The notes beneath the pieces were generated by a model. The model had not been told where the DNA came from and ran no database searches. It saw only the letters and a list, made by a program, of their open reading frames with translations. This document shows, piece by piece, positions 6,011 through 8,375 of a stretch of DNA of 8,375 bases. Within the stretch, counting starts at the first letter, position 1, and the number at the start of each line of letters is the position of its first letter. This DNA is from CAZQBY01 sp964592405 [NCBI: uncultured archaeon] (GTDB lineage: Archaea; Altiarchaeota; Altiarchaeia; JAFGQM01). A program made the position numbers and the translations under genes. The stretch spans positions 1 through 8,375 of the forward strand of contig CAZQBY010000018.1 in NCBI GenBank assembly GCA_964592405.1, given 5' to 3'.

Positions 6011-6549
6011 TGGATATGCCAGTTGGAACTCCCATAAAAGAGGGCATGGACACCAGCAGAGCGGATTTTCAGAAGCTCTTTCCCACTCTCCGGGAGCATA
6101 GGCTGAGCGGGTATATGGCACTGGCCATTATGACCGACAATGGCGTAGAGGAGGGTGAACTCCTATTCAATCATGGAGAGATAATTGCAGCCGAATACAA
6201 ATACGTGGCCAAGGAGAAAACCGTTCATGGAGAGGACGCGCTAAAACTCTTCATGAATGCGTGTATGGGAACCGGGACCTTTGATGTCTATGAGCTGGAT
6301 GATGTCATAAGTGTTCGGGAGAAGAACAGGATAAATGTTCTGAAGTATAAACCAACAGATGAGGATATCAGGAAACTGCTGCCGGATACCTTTATCGAGC
6401 AGACTCTGGAGGAGGAGGTCAAGAGGGTAAAACCTGTAGCAAGCGTCAAAACTCCCAGTAGATTGTCGCGAGAAGAGGTTCTGAAGAAGTATGGCATTAG
6501 CCATCCAGACGAGCGGGCAGTAGAGCAGCTCCTGAAGGAGATGTTGTAA
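6010..6549 (+). CDS. DUF2226-type archaeal protein, DUF4388/PATAN-like N-terminal domain
   Basis: 179 aa, soluble, no known function. The start is the ATG fused to the NYN stop (TAATG); an ATG two codons later is an alternative. Residues about 16-96 have the pattern of DUF4388/PATAN-like modules. A helix LFPTLREHRLSGYMALAI (24-41) leads into a strand, then EEGELLFNHGEIIAAEY (48-63), a helix GEDALKLFMNA (75-85) and GTGTFDVYEL (88-97). In bacteria such modules sit in signalling proteins and near Roadblock domains and small GTPases. The C-terminal part (about 117-179) is helical and ends in a SREEVLKKYGISHPDERAVE element (153-172). I assign DUF2226 from memory with moderate certainty. Coupling to a nuclease upstream and proximity to MinD suggest an adaptor or sensor role, which is inference. 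Confidence 0.8.
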   Translation: MDMPVGTPIKEGMDTSRADFQKLFPTLREHRLSGYMALAIMTDNGVEEGELLFNHGEIIAAEYKYVAKEKTVHGEDALKLFMNACMGTGTFDVYELDDVISVREKNRINVLKYKPTDEDIRKLLPDTFIEQTLEEEVKRVKPVASVKTPSRLSREEVLKKYGISHPDERAVEQLLKEML

Positions 6550-6575
6550 GAGTTCAATTTATTAGCTTATTTTGA

Positions 6576-6582
6576 TTATAAA
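6576..6582 (+). promoter_or_regulatory. TATA box before the 151-aa gene
   Basis: TTATAAA is centred about 26 bp before the ATG at 6605, the spacing for a leaderless transcript. This suggests an internal promoter that starts a 151-aa/MinD unit separately from NYN-DUF2226. AGAGGAG at 6582-6588 resembles a Shine-Dalgarno but is 16 nt from the ATG, too far to work well. Confidence 0.6.
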
Positions 6583-6604
6583 GAGGAGTCTGTAGAGAAA
6601 ACAG

Positions 6605-7060
6605 ATGGATTTTTTTGGTTTTGGAACCAGAGAGGATCCGCAGAGGAGGGAGAGGCTTATAGAGATAAAGAAGAGCATAGAAGCCAGCTATAGATATGAG
6701 CAGGAGGCGCTGTCTCTTCCCATCAATGCAAGCACTCTCAAGAGGGTGTATAATATAGACTCCCTGTGGATAATCAGGAATGACGAGATTCGGAAGCTGG
6801 GATCAGCCAATTATTCCCGGGAGCTGGATGTATTCAGAAAACTCAGGGAGAGATATCCGGAGATGCGATCGGTGCGGATAGATAGAGGAAAGGACAGATA
6901 TTATGTGCTAGAAGAGGGCGGAAACATTTACGTCTTCTCAACACCACTGGAACTGAACAACAGCGAGATAACCATGATGCTTGGAGAACTGGAAGAATCA
7001 CTTTTTGCAAAAAAGGTTTTTTTAAACAATAGCATAAACATAACAGAGAATGACCGCTAG
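6605..7060 (+). CDS. Unrecognised 151-aa soluble protein, possible Roadblock/LC7-like fold, overlapping minD
   Basis: I do not recognise this by sequence. The N-terminus is a charged helix (about 11-36). The predicted order then is strand (52-58, IDSLWIIR region), strand (60-68, around EIRKLGSA), helix (71-85), strand (88-102 with a turn at RGKD), strand (107-114, NIYVFSTP), helix (120-133). That helix-strand-strand-helix-strands-helix order is the layout of Roadblock/LC7 domains, which bind small GTPases; I read this by eye only. There is no signal peptide or membrane segment. The last 11 nt overlap the minD start (ATGACCGCTAG), so translation is probably coupled and the two products may act together. 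The ATG follows a TATA box at leaderless distance. Confidence 0.75.
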   Translation: MDFFGFGTREDPQRRERLIEIKKSIEASYRYEQEALSLPINASTLKRVYNIDSLWIIRNDEIRKLGSANYSRELDVFRKLRERYPEMRSVRIDRGKDRYYVLEEGGNIYVFSTPLELNNSEITMMLGELEESLFAKKVFLNNSINITENDR

Positions 7061-7808
7061 GACTATTGCTATAGCATCCGGCAAGGGTGGAGTCGGTAAG
7101 ACCACAGTTTGTGCGAATGTTGCCATTGCAATGGCCCAGCTCGGCAAAAAGATAACCCTCTTGGATGCAGATCTGGCCATGGCCAATCTCGGGATAACAC
7201 TAGGCATGGAGGATACGCCAACAACGCTTCATGAGGTTCTGGCAGGGGATGCCAACATAGAGGATGCAATATATGAGGGACCTGCGGGACTCAAATTCAT
7301 ACCCTCTGGGCTCTCATTGGATACCTTCCTGCGGGTGGATGTTGAGAAACTCAAACCAGTTGTTTCCACACTTCTTGAGAATACAGATATGCTACTCATA
7401 GATGCCCCGGGCGGATTGGGTAAAAATGTGCTTGGGGCCATGATATCTGCAGCAGAGTTGCTCATAGTCACCATGCCTGATCCTTCTGCATTGGCAGATG
7501 CCCTCAAAACCAAACTGGTTGGCAACCGGCTTAACATGGATATTCTGGGTGTTGTGCTCAATATGGTAAGGGGCGACAGATCAGAGGTCTCTGAGGAGGA
7601 GGTTGCAGTTCTTCTGGACAGTGAGATACTCCAGAGCATACCTTATGACAACAACGTCAAGCGCGGCTCAGTAGAGGGCAAACCAGTGATAATAAGAAAT
7701 CCAGACAGCCCGGCATCCAAAGCCTTTAGAAGACTAGGGAGCATCCTTGCCGGAGAAGAGATCAGGGAGGAAAGGGTAGGTTTCCTCCAGAAGATATTCA
7801 GGAAATGA
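7050..7808 (+). CDS. minD: MinD/ParA-family deviant Walker A ATPase
   Basis: 252 aa. The deviant Walker A GKGGVGKTT spans 11-19, with K12 the signature lysine that crosses the dimer interface and K17 the Walker lysine. LLDADLAMANLG (37-48) gives switch I with D39 and D41, and MLLIDAPGG (114-122) gives the Walker B/switch II aspartate D118. The C-terminus VGFLQKIFRK (243-252) is a short amphipathic basic helix like the MinD membrane-targeting sequence. The protein should therefore dimerise with ATP and bind the membrane. Archaeal MinD homologues serve in positioning cell-surface structures, not MinCDE oscillation. No minC or minE is present here. It overlaps the preceding 151-aa gene by 11 nt, which suggests that protein as partner or regulator. 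Confidence 0.95.
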   Translation: MTARTIAIASGKGGVGKTTVCANVAIAMAQLGKKITLLDADLAMANLGITLGMEDTPTTLHEVLAGDANIEDAIYEGPAGLKFIPSGLSLDTFLRVDVEKLKPVVSTLLENTDMLLIDAPGGLGKNVLGAMISAAELLIVTMPDPSALADALKTKLVGNRLNMDILGVVLNMVRGDRSEVSEEEVAVLLDSEILQSIPYDNNVKRGSVEGKPVIIRNPDSPASKAFRRLGSILAGEEIREERVGFLQKIFRK

Positions 7809-7817
7809 TCCTATTTG

Positions 7818-7840
7818 TTTTTTGAATTTTTGAAATTTTT
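7818..7840 (+). terminator. T-tract run between minD and the Sm-like gene (possible terminator)
   Basis: Three T runs, at 7818-7823 (six), 7827-7831 (five) and 7836-7840 (five), are separated by GAA, GAAA and similar. Archaeal intrinsic termination can occur at such tracts without a hairpin. As this is only 7-29 nt before the next ATG, it may reduce read-through into the Sm-like gene, or simply be an AT-rich unstructured leader. No TATA box stands out here. Confidence 0.35.
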
Positions 7841-7846
7841 GAGAAA

Positions 7847-8062
7847 ATGACCAAACCTTTTGATTTGCTGACTACTGCAATAGGGAAGAACATACTAGTG
7901 AAACTAAAGAATGGCATGGAGATAAGAGGGACTCTTGAGGCCTATGACCCCCACCTAAACCTGTCAATAAATGGGGCAGAAGAGCTCGAAGGCGGGGAAG
8001 TCAAGAAGAAACTCGGTTCGCTGCTTGTGAGGGGTGACACAATTGTCTACGTAAGTCCATAA
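7847..8062 (+). CDS. Sm-like archaeal protein (SmAP/LSm)
   Basis: 71 aa, the usual size of archaeal SmAP1. These proteins form heptameric rings that bind U-rich RNA and associate with RNA processing. The Sm1 motif runs through about 15-44, with KNGMEIRGTLEAYDPHLNLS (21-40) and the conserved D34, N38 and G23. The Sm2 motif is GSLLVRGDTIVYVSP (57-71), where VRGD replaces the common IRGD/IRGN form, so the RNA-binding Arg-Gly is intact. The ATG follows a T-rich 38-nt spacer after minD without a Shine-Dalgarno. In many archaea this gene is directly followed by rpl37e. Here a non-coding stretch and a tRNA follow, so that pairing is broken. Confidence 0.96.
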   Translation: MTKPFDLLTTAIGKNILVKLKNGMEIRGTLEAYDPHLNLSINGAEELEGGEVKKKLGSLLVRGDTIVYVSP

Positions 8063-8170
8063 CGTATGGGATTTGGGCCTTCCGTTTGAGTCCTATCAGC
8101 AAGTGGGTTTTTAAACAAAGAGCTGAATATTCTCACCTACCCAAACAGCTGGGAAACCACAAACTGCCTT
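8063..8170 (+). promoter_or_regulatory. Non-coding spacer with likely tRNA promoter
   Basis: No gene is visible. TTTTTAAAC (8108-8115) could serve as a terminator for the Sm-like gene or as a TATA element. GAATATTC (8125-8132) is centred about 42 bp before the mature tRNA 5' end and would start transcription near 8154, leaving a short 5' leader for RNase P. A weak hairpin CCCA/TGGG lies at 8140-8153. Confidence 0.4.
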
Positions 8171-8245
8171 GGGCCCGTGGTCTAGCTCGGTTATGACGTC
8201 GCCTTTACGAGGCGAAGGTCGCCGGTTCGAATCCGGCCGGGCCCA
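8171..8245 (+). tRNA. tRNA-Val (anticodon UAC)
   Basis: A complete 75-nt cloverleaf. The acceptor stem is GGGCCCG with CGGGCCC at 8238-8244 and discriminator A8245. The D arm is GTC/GAC with the loop TAGCTCGGTTAT. The anticodon stem is TCGCC/GGCGA around the loop TTTACGA, anticodon TAC, which reads GUA and possibly other Val codons. The variable loop is AGGTC, and the T arm is GCCGG-TTCGAAT-CCGGC. There is no intron, and the CCA tail is not encoded (TGT follows the A), as is usual in archaea. Its last 14 nt (8232-8245) are repeated exactly at 8321-8334, so the 3' end looks like an integration or duplication target. Confidence 0.97.
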
Positions 8246-8286
8246 TGTTGGGATTGGCTAGAGCGATGGTCCCGTCCTATTGTCAA
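8232..8286 (+). repeat. 55-bp direct repeat, copy 1 (includes the tRNA-Val 3' end)
   Basis: Copy 1 begins in the tRNA T loop/stem (TCCGGCCGGGCCCA) and continues 41 nt past the tRNA, ending GTCCTATTGTCAA. It matches 8321-8375 at every base with an 89-bp offset; the base before it differs (A versus T). Confidence 0.95.
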
Positions 8287-8290
8287 GGAG

Positions 8291-8334
8291 CATGGTCTGG
8301 AGCTTGGGACTCCTTAACATTCCGGCCGGGCCCA
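8291..8334 (+). pseudogene. Possible tRNA-Val remnant in the repeat unit
   Basis: TGGTCT (8293-8298), AGCTTGG (8301-8307) and GAC (8308-8310) line up in order with the tRNA-Val D-arm pieces TGGTCT, AGCTCGG and GAC at 8178-8197. The exact tRNA 3' end follows at 8321-8334. This could be a tRNA copy that lost its anticodon arm and T-arm 5' side. The match is short, so chance is possible. Confidence 0.25.
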
Positions 8335-8375
8335 TGTTGGGATTGGCTAGAGCGATGGTCCCGTCCTATTGTCAA
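8321..8375 (+). repeat. 55-bp direct repeat, copy 2 (ends on the last base of the window)
   Basis: Identical to 8232-8286. Only the tRNA's last 14 nt are present, without the 5' part of a tRNA, so this is not a second functional tRNA. The repeat may continue past the window. The 89-bp period is not a multiple of three, and no reading frame supports coding. An att-type duplication, a tandem array, or a contig break at a repeat of k-mer size are all possible. Confidence 0.95.

Noticed and set aside
7229-7639. 136-aa minus-strand frame opposite minD
   Set aside because: Ser/Thr-rich shadow of the minD frame without start signals or recognisable features.
8321-8334. Second tRNA gene at the right end
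   Set aside because: Only the 3' 14 nt are present; no 5' acceptor strand, anticodon arm or T arm can be formed upstream.
8232-8375. CRISPR array
   Set aside because: Only two copies are seen, the repeat is longer than the spacer, and it includes part of a tRNA; no cas gene is present.

Overview
The window is archaeal chromosomal DNA of moderate G+C, with no sign of a phage or transposon. The evidence is a set of archaeal/eukaryotic-type information genes: ribosomal protein L44e, translation factor aIF5A with a hypusination loop, a GINS replication subunit, an Sm-like (SmAP) protein, a HerA-type ATPase, and an intron-less tRNA-Val without an encoded CCA. Several genes have archaeal TATA boxes about 26 bp before the start codon, which implies leaderless mRNAs. 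I cannot fix the lineage. It could be a euryarchaeote or one of the small uncultivated (DPANN-type) lineages, and the window looks like a metagenome contig.

Layout. Positions 1-3573 hold a minus-strand block read as GINS -> L44e -> four-helix membrane protein -> HerA-like ATPase, whose C-terminus is cut by the left edge. A 171-bp divergent promoter region separates GINS from a small thioredoxin on the plus strand (3745-4038). The thioredoxin converges on a minus-strand pair, aIF5A and an uncharacterised membrane protein. That protein has a Cys-rich outer loop and a C-terminal domain starting KPVIYLYP, and the two genes are joined by a TAATG stop/start. A second divergent promoter (5449-5533) leads into a plus-strand block: NYN/LabA-like RNase, a DUF2226-type protein (again joined by TAATG), an unrecognised 151-aa protein, MinD-family ATPase and Sm-like protein. 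A tRNA-Val(UAC) follows.

How the genes may work together. GINS beside L44e fits the known archaeal habit of placing replication genes (gins, pcna, priS) with translation genes (L44e, S27e, aIF2-alpha, Nop10). The plus-strand block is the best candidate for an undescribed system. It combines a predicted RNA nuclease, a small sensor-like DUF2226/DUF4388-like protein, a protein whose predicted strand/helix order resembles Roadblock/LC7, a membrane-targeted MinD ATPase and an RNA-binding Sm ring protein, all tightly packed on one strand.

The right end is structurally odd. The last 14 nt of the tRNA plus 41 nt of flank are repeated exactly 89 bp downstream, and the second copy ends on the final base of the window. 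This could be an att-like duplication or tandem array of a tRNA 3' end, or a contig break caused by a repeat of assembler k-mer size.

No stretch over 300 bp lacks a gene. The longest non-coding intervals are 3574-3744, 2516-2622, 8063-8170 and the repeat region 8246-8375.
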